Translations under genes and position numbers: made by a program
Notes under the pieces: model-generated
The model's input: only the letters and a program-made list of their open reading frames with translations
Database searches by the model: none
What the model was told of the DNA's origin: nothing
NCBI GenBank assembly: GCA_964456925.1
Contig: CAYWCX010000007.1
Span: forward strand, 1 to 32,719
Reading direction: 5' to 3'
Length of the DNA stretch: 32,719 nucleotides
Source of the DNA: JBAZKK01 sp964456925
GTDB lineage: Bacteria > Omnitrophota > Gorgyraeia > Gygaellales > Profunditerraquicolaceae
In this document: positions 15,493 to 23,374 of the stretch, in pieces
Layout of the letters: each line of letters begins with the position of its first letter
Position numbering within the stretch: the first letter of the stretch is position 1

Positions 15493-17172
15493 ATGAATTT
15501 AAAACGGATATGGTTCTTTCTGGAACTATACTGGATTAGAGTTTTGATTGCCGTATTCGGCTCGATCATGGTAATCATCATGATCCTGCTTATGACGGTT
15601 GGTTTGCGGGCATGGCATGAGACGGAATCATACCTGCGGCAGTCGCAGCTGGCGGTAGCGCCGCTGCAACTTTATATGTGGCTCTTCGTCGGGATTATCC
15701 AGGGCCTTATCTTTACCTATATGTATTACTGGATTCTCTTTAAGAAGGGCTTCAGCTCTTTTTCGCAGATGGGCAAAAAATCAATCGGGCCGCAGAGGTT
15801 AAATATAACCTGGGCCGATGTCATCGGAATGGATGAAGCCAAGCAAGAAGCCCTGGAACTGGTAAACCTCATCAAAGACCGGGCAGAACTCCAGCGCATC
15901 GGCGGCAAAATCATCAGGGGCATCCTGATGGTCGGGCCTCCCGGTTGCGGTAAGACATACCTGGCAAAGGCAATTGCCACGGCAGCACACATACCCTTTC
16001 TCTCCATATCGGGTTCAGAATTCATAGAGATGTTTGTCGGCGTGGGCGCGGGAAGGGTACGCACGCTATTTAAACGGGCGCGCCACCTGGCAGAATTAAA
16101 AGGGGGCTGCATTATTTTTATAGATGAGATTGACGCCGTAGGCGCCCGCAGGGCGCTGGATAGAGGTTTCGGCGGCCAGACCGAGGCAAATACGACCGTA
16201 AATCAACTCCTCGTGGAAATGGACGGCTTAAAAGAAAAAGAGCTTAACGTTATCATGATCGGCGCCACCAACGCCCCGGAGTTATTCCTGGACCCCGCGC
16301 TCTTAAGGCCTGGCAGATTCGACCGCAAAATCTACGTGGACCTGCCCAATCTTGAAGACAGGGAAAAACTGCTGGCATACTATTTAAAAAGCGTCAAGTA
16401 TGACGCCGAGAGCGTAAAGATTGACCGCCTGGCCAGAATCACCGTTGATTCCAGCCCGGCGGATATCGCCAATCTTGTCAAGGAAGCGGCACTGATAACT
16501 GTCCGTAACAAAAAGCGCCTTATTACCATGAAGGAAATAGATGAAGCGCGGGAAAGGATCGCCCTCGGCATCAAGCGCCGGATTAAACTGCGCGAAGAGG
16601 AGAAATGGCAAATCGCCTTTCACGAAGCAGGCCATGCCGTGGTAACCTATCTCTTAGTCCCTACGCAGGATGTCTTCAAAATCACGATTACCCCCCGTGG
16701 TTACACCGGAGGAGTGACCTGGACGCCGGAGCGGGAAGAAATATTTATCCGCGACAAGAATAAACTGCTTGGTGAAATAAAGAGCTGCCTCGGTTCTTAT
16801 GCGGCAGAAAGCCTGAAATTAGGCACAACCACTGCCGGGGTTACCAGTGATTTTGAGCGCGCCCTGTATATCGCCCACAATATGGTCTGGCGCTGGGGAA
16901 TGGGAAAATCGGGGCTAATCGGCAACTTCCATGTCTTTGATTTTTACAACCGCTTTTCTTCTTCCTCCGCGGTGCTCTCGGAAGAAACCAAGGCCCGCCT
17001 GGACAGCGACACGCAGGACATATTGCAGAGTTGCCTCCGGGAAGTCGAAGAGCTGCTCAAAAAAGAAGGCCCCCTCCTTGACCGTCTTGCCAGAGAACTG
17101 GTAGCCAAAGATGAATTAAACTTTGATGAAATCGAGGCGATCTTTAAAGAATTCGGTAAAAGCCGGCCTTAA
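15493..17172 (+). CDS. FtsH-like membrane AAA+ zinc metalloprotease without periplasmic domain
   Basis: 559 aa. Two membrane spans (about 14-36 and 52-74) are joined by only ~15 residues, whereas canonical FtsH carries a ~70-residue periplasmic domain there. The AAA+ module has Walker A GPPGCGKT (148-155), pore loop FVGVGAG, Walker B IIFIDEID (207-214) and the RPGRFDR arginine fingers. The M41 protease part has HEAGH (about 377-381), and a third zinc ligand is likely the Asp of VTSDFERA. All catalytic residues are present, so it should degrade membrane or cytosolic proteins. The linker after Walker B (RRALDRGFGGQTEANTTVNQ) departs from the usual GGHDEREQTLNQ. It is probably a paralogue or divergent form, paired with the downstream lipoprotein. 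Confidence 0.93.
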   Translation: MNLKRIWFFLELYWIRVLIAVFGSIMVIIMILLMTVGLRAWHETESYLRQSQLAVAPLQLYMWLFVGIIQGLIFTYMYYWILFKKGFSSFSQMGKKSIGPQRLNITWADVIGMDEAKQEALELVNLIKDRAELQRIGGKIIRGILMVGPPGCGKTYLAKAIATAAHIPFLSISGSEFIEMFVGVGAGRVRTLFKRARHLAELKGGCIIFIDEIDAVGARRALDRGFGGQTEANTTVNQLLVEMDGLKEKELNVIMIGATNAPELFLDPALLRPGRFDRKIYVDLPNLEDREKLLAYYLKSVKYDAESVKIDRLARITVDSSPADIANLVKEAALITVRNKKRLITMKEIDEARERIALGIKRRIKLREEEKWQIAFHEAGHAVVTYLLVPTQDVFKITITPRGYTGGVTWTPEREEIFIRDKNKLLGEIKSCLGSYAAESLKLGTTTAGVTSDFERALYIAHNMVWRWGMGKSGLIGNFHVFDFYNRFSSSSAVLSEETKARLDSDTQDILQSCLREVEELLKKEGPLLDRLARELVAKDELNFDEIEAIFKEFGKSRP

Positions 17173-18031
17173 GTTATTTCTGGCTGCGCTCCTCATCGCC
17201 GGCTGCTCTCCCGCCGCTAGCCCCACCTATACCAAAGAAGAACTTGAAAAATCCATCCAGGACACCGCTTTAAAAAAACACCAGATTTACTGCCGTGCCA
17301 GGCTTAACGGATATACGCTCTGGGTGTACCTGCCGGTAGAAAATATCTTTGCTCCTCTGGAAAAACCCGAAAAATCCCTTGAGCGCTTTGAGGTGGACTA
17401 CAACAAAGCCACCTATCACGAGGAAGGGGATAAAAACGGCACCCTGAGCATGGAGTACCTCATCCGCCCGGTCCCGGAAAAAGAAACCCCCAATCTTCCT
17501 TATCAGTATAACAAGGAGGTTTCGAAAAAAATCAGGGAGGTCAGCGGAGTGGTATTGCGGATGCTGCACGAGAGCGGTTACTCCCGCCAGGAAAAAATCC
17601 ACTTTTTTTGCCTGGTGGTGGCTGATATAAAAAACGGTTTTGAAATTAAGGAAATAATGTATTACCCCGACCTCAAAAAAACATATTTTCAGGTTTTTTA
17701 CTCCGATGAATACAGCCACCGCATCATCCAGGATTATAACGTTGCGCCGCAGCAGATTATCGGGGATAAGGAAGGGCTGCACCTGGGGTGGGAGGAAATA
17801 ACGATGCGGGACTTCGTAATGAAGCAGATTGAACAGCGTTTGAGGCTAAAGTTCAGAAAACCCGAGGTGCGGCAGGAAAGCGATATCGACAAGGAAGTAA
17901 TCAAAACCGCAACCTATACCATCAAGGCCTATAGCTTCAAAGACTTCACTTCTCTGGAGTTTGATAACCTCTTTAACAATAAGAAAATAGTCCTGACGCG
18001 GGAAGGGGTGTGGGGCAAGCCCGCACGCTAA
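17126..18031 (+). CDS. Predicted lipoprotein, function unknown
   Basis: 301 aa, no family recognised. The N-terminus has basic residues, then a hydrophobic run and the lipobox LIAGC with lipidated Cys27, so it should be anchored in the inner or outer membrane from the periplasmic side. The rest is hydrophilic and mixed alpha/beta, rich in Lys/Glu, without repeats. ATG 17126 lies inside the 3' end of the FtsH-like gene (47-nt overlap); a TTG one codon earlier is possible. The overlap implies co-expression with the protease. Its stop TAA (18029-18031) overlaps the stop of purN on the other strand, leaving no room for a terminator. It could be a partner or substrate of the protease, but this is only context. 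Confidence 0.82.
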   Translation: MKSRRSLKNSVKAGLKLFLAALLIAGCSPAASPTYTKEELEKSIQDTALKKHQIYCRARLNGYTLWVYLPVENIFAPLEKPEKSLERFEVDYNKATYHEEGDKNGTLSMEYLIRPVPEKETPNLPYQYNKEVSKKIREVSGVVLRMLHESGYSRQEKIHFFCLVVADIKNGFEIKEIMYYPDLKKTYFQVFYSDEYSHRIIQDYNVAPQQIIGDKEGLHLGWEEITMRDFVMKQIEQRLRLKFRKPEVRQESDIDKEVIKTATYTIKAYSFKDFTSLEFDNLFNNKKIVLTREGVWGKPAR

Positions 18032-18633
18032 GCGGAAAGTCCGGCCTTCCTTCCTTCTACCTTAATCTTCCCTTCAACATAAAGACTTATGGCTTGGGGA
18101 TAGAGCTTATGCTCTAACTTGTGGATTTTGGCCTCCACGGACTGTGGGGATTCGTCCTCTTCTATTTTAAGCGCGCCTTGCAGGATGATGGCGCCGTGGT
18201 CCAGCTCCTCGTCCACAAAATGCACGGTTACGCCGGTAACCTTAACCCCGTACTCCAGGGCGTCCTTGATTGCGGCGGTGCCCTTGAAGGACGGCAGGAT
18301 GCTGGGATGGATATTGATGATTCTGTTATGATAGCGCCGCACGAAGGCGGGGCTTAATAGACGCATAAAACCAGCCAGGGCAATGAGGTCAATCTTGTTC
18401 TCTTCCAGGTGTTGAATAATCTTATTCTCAAAATCCTCCTTGGTCTGAAAATCTTTTCTCTCCACCAGCACCGCCTTGACCCCGGCGCGCCTGGCGCGGC
18501 CTAACACCGCTGCGCCCGGCTGGTCGCAGACAAGTAAAGCGAGGTTCGCCTTTACCCTGCCGCTTTTTACTGCGCGGGCAATGGCGGAAAAATTCGTCCC
18601 CCGGCCGGAAGCAAAAACCGCAATATTCATCAT
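18028..18633 (-). CDS. purN: Phosphoribosylglycinamide formyltransferase PurN
   Basis: PurN transfers a formyl group from 10-formyltetrahydrofolate to GAR, step three of purine synthesis. 201 aa from ATG 18633 (an ATG at 18630 is also possible); an upstream in-frame extension to 18690 is not family-like. Signatures: MNIAVFASGRGTNF at the start, then LIALAGFMRLLSPAFV. The catalytic Asn and His lie in INIHPSILPSFKG, and the Asp in VDEELDHGAIILQ. It overlaps the rnfB stop by 4 nt (ATGA) and is thus the last gene of the rnf operon, away from the other pur genes. Its TAG stop interlocks with the TAA of the convergent lipoprotein. Confidence 0.96.
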   Translation of the reverse strand: MMNIAVFASGRGTNFSAIARAVKSGRVKANLALLVCDQPGAAVLGRARRAGVKAVLVERKDFQTKEDFENKIIQHLEENKIDLIALAGFMRLLSPAFVRRYHNRIINIHPSILPSFKGTAAIKDALEYGVKVTGVTVHFVDEELDHGAIILQGALKIEEDESPQSVEAKIHKLEHKLYPQAISLYVEGKIKVEGRKAGLSA

Positions 18634-19415
18634 CTTGTCCTTATCGTCTTCATCGGGCAGACCTTGACGCATTCGCCGCAGGAAGTACATTTATCGTAAT
18701 CTATCACCGCTAAATTGTCAACTACCTTGATGGCATCAAACTTGCAGGCCTTTTCGCAGAGCCGGCAGGCAATACAACCTACGGGGCAGACCGCCTTGGT
18801 ATCGCGGCCGGAATCATGTGAACTGCAGGCGATATACACCTTGTGCTTCAGCGCCACTAAGCTCAGGACTTTTTTGGGACAGATAGCCACGCATTTATTG
18901 CAGGACTTGCATTTATGCGCGTCTATCACCGGCAGGCCCTCCGGCGACATCGTGATAGCATCAAAAGGGCAAATCTTGGCGCAGGTGCCAAAACCCAAAC
19001 AACCCCAGACACAGGCCTTCTGCCCGCCCAAAACCAGGTTCGCCGCCACGCAGTCCTTTATCCCGGCATAGATAAACCTGTCCTCAACCCTGCTACCGCC
19101 GTAGCAATGCAGGGTGGCAATCTTCTTGGTATCTTCTTTCAGGGTCTGGCCCAGGAGATGCGCGATCTTCTCCTTCACCGCCTGCTCGCTTACTTTACAG
19201 GCAGTCACCGGGAGCTTACCGCTGAGCAATGCCTCGGCAAAACCAAAGCAACCCGCTCCGCCGCAGGCGCCGCAGTTGGAACCGGGCAGGAGCGAATGAA
19301 TGCGCTCCAGGCGCGGGTCAACCGCTACCGCCAGCCGCTTGGAGGCAATCGCCAGCCCCACTCCGAAGATTGCGCCCAATAACCCTAAAGTTAAAACCGG
19401 TATTAATATTTCCAC
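18630..19415 (-). CDS. rnfB: Rnf complex subunit RnfB (multi-[4Fe-4S] ferredoxin-like)
   Basis: RnfB receives electrons from ferredoxin and feeds the Rnf ion pump. 261 aa. One N-terminal membrane span (about 4-24) is followed by the Fe-S domain GSNCGACGGAGC. Further clusters follow at CVWGCLGFGTCAKICP, CKSCNKCVAICP, CPVGCIACRLCEKACKFD and CTSCGECVKVCP, making about five [4Fe-4S] sites. That is more than in the E. coli RsxB form and nearer to clostridial RnfB. The start is GTG at 19415, without a clear ribosome site, 17 nt after rnfA. Its stop overlaps the purN start. Confidence 0.96.
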   Translation of the reverse strand: MEILIPVLTLGLLGAIFGVGLAIASKRLAVAVDPRLERIHSLLPGSNCGACGGAGCFGFAEALLSGKLPVTACKVSEQAVKEKIAHLLGQTLKEDTKKIATLHCYGGSRVEDRFIYAGIKDCVAANLVLGGQKACVWGCLGFGTCAKICPFDAITMSPEGLPVIDAHKCKSCNKCVAICPKKVLSLVALKHKVYIACSSHDSGRDTKAVCPVGCIACRLCEKACKFDAIKVVDNLAVIDYDKCTSCGECVKVCPMKTIRTR

Positions 19416-19432
19416 GTAAAATGTGCACTCAC

Positions 19433-20041
19433 TTAAAATTTAAACCCGTTGAAGCCCATGAAACTCAGGCTCATGATTGCGGCAATTACAAAAGCCAGGG
19501 GAAAGTCTTTGAGCGCACGCGGGATATCGCAAAGTTCCAGCCTCTCCCTTATCCCGGACATCAAAAGCATCGCCATGGTATAACCCAAACCCACGCAAAC
19601 CCCCTGAAATACCGAGTAATAGAAGCTCCCTGCCACGGCCTTGTTATTGACAAAAAACATATCCGAATTTAAAACCGCTACGCCCAGAACCGCGCAATTA
19701 ACGGTAATCAGAGGCAGGTAAATCCCGAAAAAACGGTAAAGCGGCGGGCTGATTCTACGGATAATCATCTCCACCAATTGCACAAAGGTGGCAATGACCA
19801 GAATGAAAGATATAGTGCGCAGGTACGTCAGGTGAAAGGGTATCAGGAGGAAGCGGTAAATAAACCAGGTGATGATGGAAGACATGGTGGTAACGAACAT
19901 CACCGAGAGGCTCATCGCTAATGCGGGCCTAGTCTCCTTGGAAATGGCGATAAAAGAACACAGCCCCAGGAACCTGGAGAGTATGACATTGTAGATGAAT
20001 ACCGCGGAGATAAATATGGTTAAAAATTGCCCCACGTCCAT
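19433..20041 (-). CDS. rnfA: Rnf complex subunit RnfA
   Basis: Integral membrane subunit of the Rnf ferredoxin:NAD+ oxidoreductase that, with RnfE, forms the inverted-repeat membrane core. 202 aa with six spans. The signature VFIYNVILSRFLGLCSFIAI near the N-terminus carries the Cys thought to take part in the intramembrane Fe-S cluster. The second half repeats it with FGIYLPLITVNCAVLGVAV. ATG 20041 is used; a TTG two codons upstream (20047) is a possible alternative, with AAGGA and TTAGG nearby. It lies between rnfE and rnfB. Confidence 0.96.
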   Translation of the reverse strand: MDVGQFLTIFISAVFIYNVILSRFLGLCSFIAISKETRPALAMSLSVMFVTTMSSIITWFIYRFLLIPFHLTYLRTISFILVIATFVQLVEMIIRRISPPLYRFFGIYLPLITVNCAVLGVAVLNSDMFFVNNKAVAGSFYYSVFQGVCVGLGYTMAMLLMSGIRERLELCDIPRALKDFPLAFVIAAIMSLSFMGFNGFKF

Positions 20042-20048
20042 AAGCAAC

Positions 20049-20642
20049 CTAATCCTTCCTGCTCTTAACGACGTTAAAGAAACCCAATAATAAACCGATT
20101 ACCAGCAGCGCGCCGGACGGCATGCCGAAAATAAATACCGGCTCAAAACCTTTAATTACGGTATGGCTCATAAGCTGGCCGGCACCCAGGAACTCCCTGA
20201 TTCCGGAAATAAGTATTAAGGCCAGGGTAAAACCTATCCCCATCCCCAATCCGTCAAAAAAAGAATTTATGACGCTTGACTTCTGGGCATAGGCCTCGGC
20301 CCTGCCCAGGACAATACAGTTCACTACGATGAGCGGGACATAGATGCCTAAGGCGCGGTCCAGGGCCGGGCTGTAAGCTTTCATCGTCATCTCCGCAATG
20401 GTAACAAAGGTGGCAATGACCACGATAAAACAGGGAATGCGGATCCTGTCGGGAATAAAATTTTTAATCGCGGCGATGATGATGTTAGAACCCAAAAGCA
20501 CAAAGGTCGCGGCAACCCCCATCCCGATGCCGTTTATCACCGAGACTGAAACCGCCAGCGTCGGGCATAACCCTAATACCAGCACAAAGGTGGGGTTCTC
20601 CCTGATGATGCCTTTTAAGAATTCCTGAAGATAATTTTTCAT
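20049..20642 (-). CDS. rnfE: Rnf complex subunit RnfE
   Basis: Homologue and partner of RnfA in the membrane core of the Rnf complex. 197 aa, six spans. It has the family stretch ENPTFVLVLGLCPTLAVSVS with the Cys that pairs with the RnfA cysteine in the intramembrane Fe-S site, and YVPLIVVNCIVLGRAEAYA in the second half. The ATG overlaps the rnfD stop by 4 nt, and the next gene rnfA begins within a few nucleotides of its stop, so the operon is tightly coupled here. Confidence 0.96.
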   Translation of the reverse strand: MKNYLQEFLKGIIRENPTFVLVLGLCPTLAVSVSVINGIGMGVAATFVLLGSNIIIAAIKNFIPDRIRIPCFIVVIATFVTIAEMTMKAYSPALDRALGIYVPLIVVNCIVLGRAEAYAQKSSVINSFFDGLGMGIGFTLALILISGIREFLGAGQLMSHTVIKGFEPVFIFGMPSGALLVIGLLLGFFNVVKSRKD

Positions 20643-21580
20643 CTTGTCCCGTAGACGCGGTTTCTGGTGTAACGGTCAATTATCGGCGTTGCGGCGTTCA
20701 TCATCAGTATGGCGTAGGATACGCCTTCGGGATAACCTCCCCAGAGCCGTATAATCGCGGTAACCAGGCCGCAGCCTGCCCCAAAAATGATCTGCCCCTT
20801 ATAAGTAAGTGGCGAAGTCACGTAGTCCGTAGCCATAAAAAAAGCGCCCAAAATTAAGCCGCCGGATAATATATGAAATAACCAGTCCCCGCTGAATAAC
20901 CCGCTAGGCCCAAAAATATAAGTTAATAGCACGGTGGTAAAAATAAAACTTAAAGGGACGTGCAGCGAGATATAGCCCCTGATTAAAAGAAGCAATGCCC
21001 CTAATAAAAGCGCCACAATGCAGACCTCGCCGATACAGCCACCGCGCCACCCCCAAAATAAATCCCATTTTGAAATATACTCCAGAACTTTTCCTTCCTT
21101 GAGTGCTGCCAGCGGCGTAGCAGAAGTTACGGCATCATAAGTTGAAGGCCTGGCAAAAGTAGTCATATGCCGCGGCCAGCTCGCCATCAGGAACACCCTG
21201 CCTACCAGCGCGGGATTAAAGATGTTCTGCCCCAGCCCGCCGAACACCTGCTTGCCTATGGCAATGGAAAATACCGAACCCGCAATCGGCAGCCAGAAAG
21301 GCACGCCGGAAGGCAGGTTATAGGCGAGCAATAAGCCGGTAATAAAAGCGCTGCCGTCTAAAACCGTGATTTTTCTTTTGGTGAGGGATTGCAATACCGC
21401 CTCGGTTATCAGCGCCGACAACACCCCCAGCACGATTACCCTTAAAGCAGGGATGCCGAAAATGATAACCCCGGCAATGCCTGCCGGCAGCAGGCTGACA
21501 ACCACCATCCACATAATGCGGGTGACGGACTCTCCGATATGCAGGTGCGGCGAGGTAGCAACAATTAATTTATTTGACAT
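20639..21580 (-). CDS. rnfD: Rnf complex subunit RnfD
   Basis: Membrane subunit of the ion-pumping part, related to NqrB. 313 aa with about nine to ten hydrophobic spans. The motif DAVTSATPLAALKEG near residue 150 matches the site where FMN is covalently linked to a threonine (S/T-x-ATP). FGGLGQNIFNPALVGR is the other well-known conserved stretch. The gene overlaps rnfG by 11 nt and rnfE by 4 nt. All features point to a functional subunit. Confidence 0.96.
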   Translation of the reverse strand: MSNKLIVATSPHLHIGESVTRIMWMVVVSLLPAGIAGVIIFGIPALRVIVLGVLSALITEAVLQSLTKRKITVLDGSAFITGLLLAYNLPSGVPFWLPIAGSVFSIAIGKQVFGGLGQNIFNPALVGRVFLMASWPRHMTTFARPSTYDAVTSATPLAALKEGKVLEYISKWDLFWGWRGGCIGEVCIVALLLGALLLLIRGYISLHVPLSFIFTTVLLTYIFGPSGLFSGDWLFHILSGGLILGAFFMATDYVTSPLTYKGQIIFGAGCGLVTAIIRLWGGYPEGVSYAILMMNAATPIIDRYTRNRVYGTR

Positions 21581-22094
21581 CTTTAATCAACGCCTTTATC
21601 TCTTTGGATTTTTTGGTTACGGCATCGATAACCGCGCGCGAAGATATCGTAGCGCCGGTAACGGCCTGGACACCGCTTAAATCGGCAATACTTTTATTTT
21701 TAAACTGCGCCGTGAATGGCGGTTCGGCAATGCGCGCCCCTAAACCGGGGGTTTCATTCTGGCTTATAACCTTGATAGCGACAATGGTGCCGTCTTTTTT
21801 CATCCCCGCCATCGTCTCAACCACGCTGGAATAACCTTTCTGGCTGGCCTTAAAGGCAACGCCGGCAAGAAGGCCGTCCTGGCGGTAGGCCTTATAATAA
21901 AGGATATCCTCCCCGGATTTCACCGGCTCAAACCTCACTGCCCCGGGGATAACCTCTTTTAAACTTTCCTCCTCCTCGGCCCTGGCCTGGGCGAGGATGC
22001 GCGAGCGCGTGAGGCTGTTCATCAGCGCCAGCGAAAGGCTGGCGACCACGCAGATTATTGCCAGGACCAGACCGTAACGCACCATCTCTTTCAT
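21570..22094 (-). CDS. rnfG: Rnf complex subunit RnfG (covalent FMN protein)
   Basis: RnfG carries electrons on a covalently bound FMN on the outer face of the membrane. 174 aa: one N-terminal span (about 7-27), then a soluble FMN-binding domain. QNETPGLGARI and the flavin attachment site VTGATISSRAV (Thr within TGATIS) are both intact. The ATG overlaps the rnfC stop (ATGA), and its 3' end overlaps rnfD by 11 nt. Confidence 0.96.
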   Translation of the reverse strand: MKEMVRYGLVLAIICVVASLSLALMNSLTRSRILAQARAEEEESLKEVIPGAVRFEPVKSGEDILYYKAYRQDGLLAGVAFKASQKGYSSVVETMAGMKKDGTIVAIKVISQNETPGLGARIAEPPFTAQFKNKSIADLSGVQAVTGATISSRAVIDAVTKKSKEIKALIKDVK

Positions 22095-23374
22095 TTTACT
22101 GCCTCGAGTTTAGCCCTCTTAATGGACTGGGTTAATTTGCGGTTAGCTGGGCAGACATAATTACACAGCCCGCACTCAATGCAATCAAGGGCCTGATAGG
22201 ATTTGGCTTCCTTCCAGAGCTCCTTTTCCGATGCCAGATTGATGAGACACGGCATCAGCCCCGCCGGACAGGCCCGCACGCAGGCGCCGCAGCGGATACA
22301 GAACTCCTCCTCGCGGCCGCGCGCCTCTTTTTCGGTAAGTAAAAGTATCCCGGTGGTAGATTTAATCACCGGCACATCCTGGGTGTATTGGGCAATCCCC
22401 ATCATCGGGCCGCCGATAATAATCCTGGAGGGCACCTCACTCAAAGGCCCGCAGTAATCAATAAGCTCCTTTATCGGCGTGCCTAAACGCACTAAAAGGT
22501 TGGCAGGCCGGGCGAGAGAGCTTCCGGTTACGGTAACCACCCGTTCATACAACGGCTTGCCGTAATAAACCGCCTCGTAAATGGCAAATAATGTCCCGAC
22601 ATTATGCACCACCGCACCGATATCAAAAGGAAGCTTTCCGGAAGGGACCTCCTTACCTAATATATTCCTGACTAGCTGCTTCTCTCCTCCCTGCGGATAA
22701 GCGGATTTTAAAACCTTAACGCCGATGCCGCTGTTTTGCCTGCTGACCAATTCCTTAAATTTTGCGATTGCCTCGGGTTTATTGTCCTCAATGGCAATAA
22801 ATACCTTTTCTACGCCCAGGCATCTGCTTGCTATTTTTATTCCTTTCAGAATCTCCGCTGCCTTCTCTATCATCAGGCGGTAATCTGCGGTAAGATACGG
22901 CTCGCATTCTGCGCCGTTGATAATCAGGGCATCCACCGGCTGGGGAGGATTAAGTTTGATGTGGGTGGGAAACGACGCCCCTCCCATACCCACGATTCCG
23001 GCTGCAAAAATTATCTCTCTTATCTCGGCGGGAGAGAGCTTCCCCGTTTCCTCTTCTGTCCTTATCTTAAAAGCATCTTTCGTATCTTGGCCGTCGCTGT
23101 CAATTACCACTGCCTGGCACCTTCCCAGGAGCGGATGCGGCCAGTCCGAAACGGCGGCGACCTTGCCTGATACCGAGGCATGGATGGGTGCCGAGACATG
23201 CGCCTGGACGCTTGCGATACGCTGACCGACGAGAACGCTGTCGCCGGGCTTTACCTCGGGCACACAGGCCTTGCCCAGATGTTGCGACATGGGCAGATAA
23301 ACCCGCTTCGGCTGGGGCAATGCCTCAATGGCCTTGTCTTCGGTATAATGTTTGCGTTCTTCTAATCTAACCAT
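22091..23374 (-). CDS. rnfC: Rnf complex subunit RnfC (NADH-binding)
   Basis: RnfC is the cytosolic NAD-site subunit of Rnf, related to Nqo1/NuoF. 427 aa. The N-terminal barrel has PMSQHLGKACVPEVKPGDSV. The Rossmann-like part has GIVGMGGASFPTHIKL and IINGAECEPYLTADYR. Two C-terminal clusters are CIRCGACVRACPAG and CIECGLCNYVCPANRK. It is first of the rnf genes (order C-G-D-E-A-B) and overlaps the MFS gene end by 13 nt, so MFS and rnf share a transcript. No clear ribosome site precedes the ATG, which suggests translational coupling. Confidence 0.96.
   Translation of the reverse strand: MVRLEERKHYTEDKAIEALPQPKRVYLPMSQHLGKACVPEVKPGDSVLVGQRIASVQAHVSAPIHASVSGKVAAVSDWPHPLLGRCQAVVIDSDGQDTKDAFKIRTEEETGKLSPAEIREIIFAAGIVGMGGASFPTHIKLNPPQPVDALIINGAECEPYLTADYRLMIEKAAEILKGIKIASRCLGVEKVFIAIEDNKPEAIAKFKELVSRQNSGIGVKVLKSAYPQGGEKQLVRNILGKEVPSGKLPFDIGAVVHNVGTLFAIYEAVYYGKPLYERVVTVTGSSLARPANLLVRLGTPIKELIDYCGPLSEVPSRIIIGGPMMGIAQYTQDVPVIKSTTGILLLTEKEARGREEEFCIRCGACVRACPAGLMPCLINLASEKELWKEAKSYQALDCIECGLCNYVCPANRKLTQSIKRAKLEAVK

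Noticed and set aside
18634..18690. N-terminal extension of purN
   Set aside because: The extra residues have no PurN similarity and overlap the rnfB Fe-S region; the family start MNIAVFASGRG matches ATG 18633/18630.
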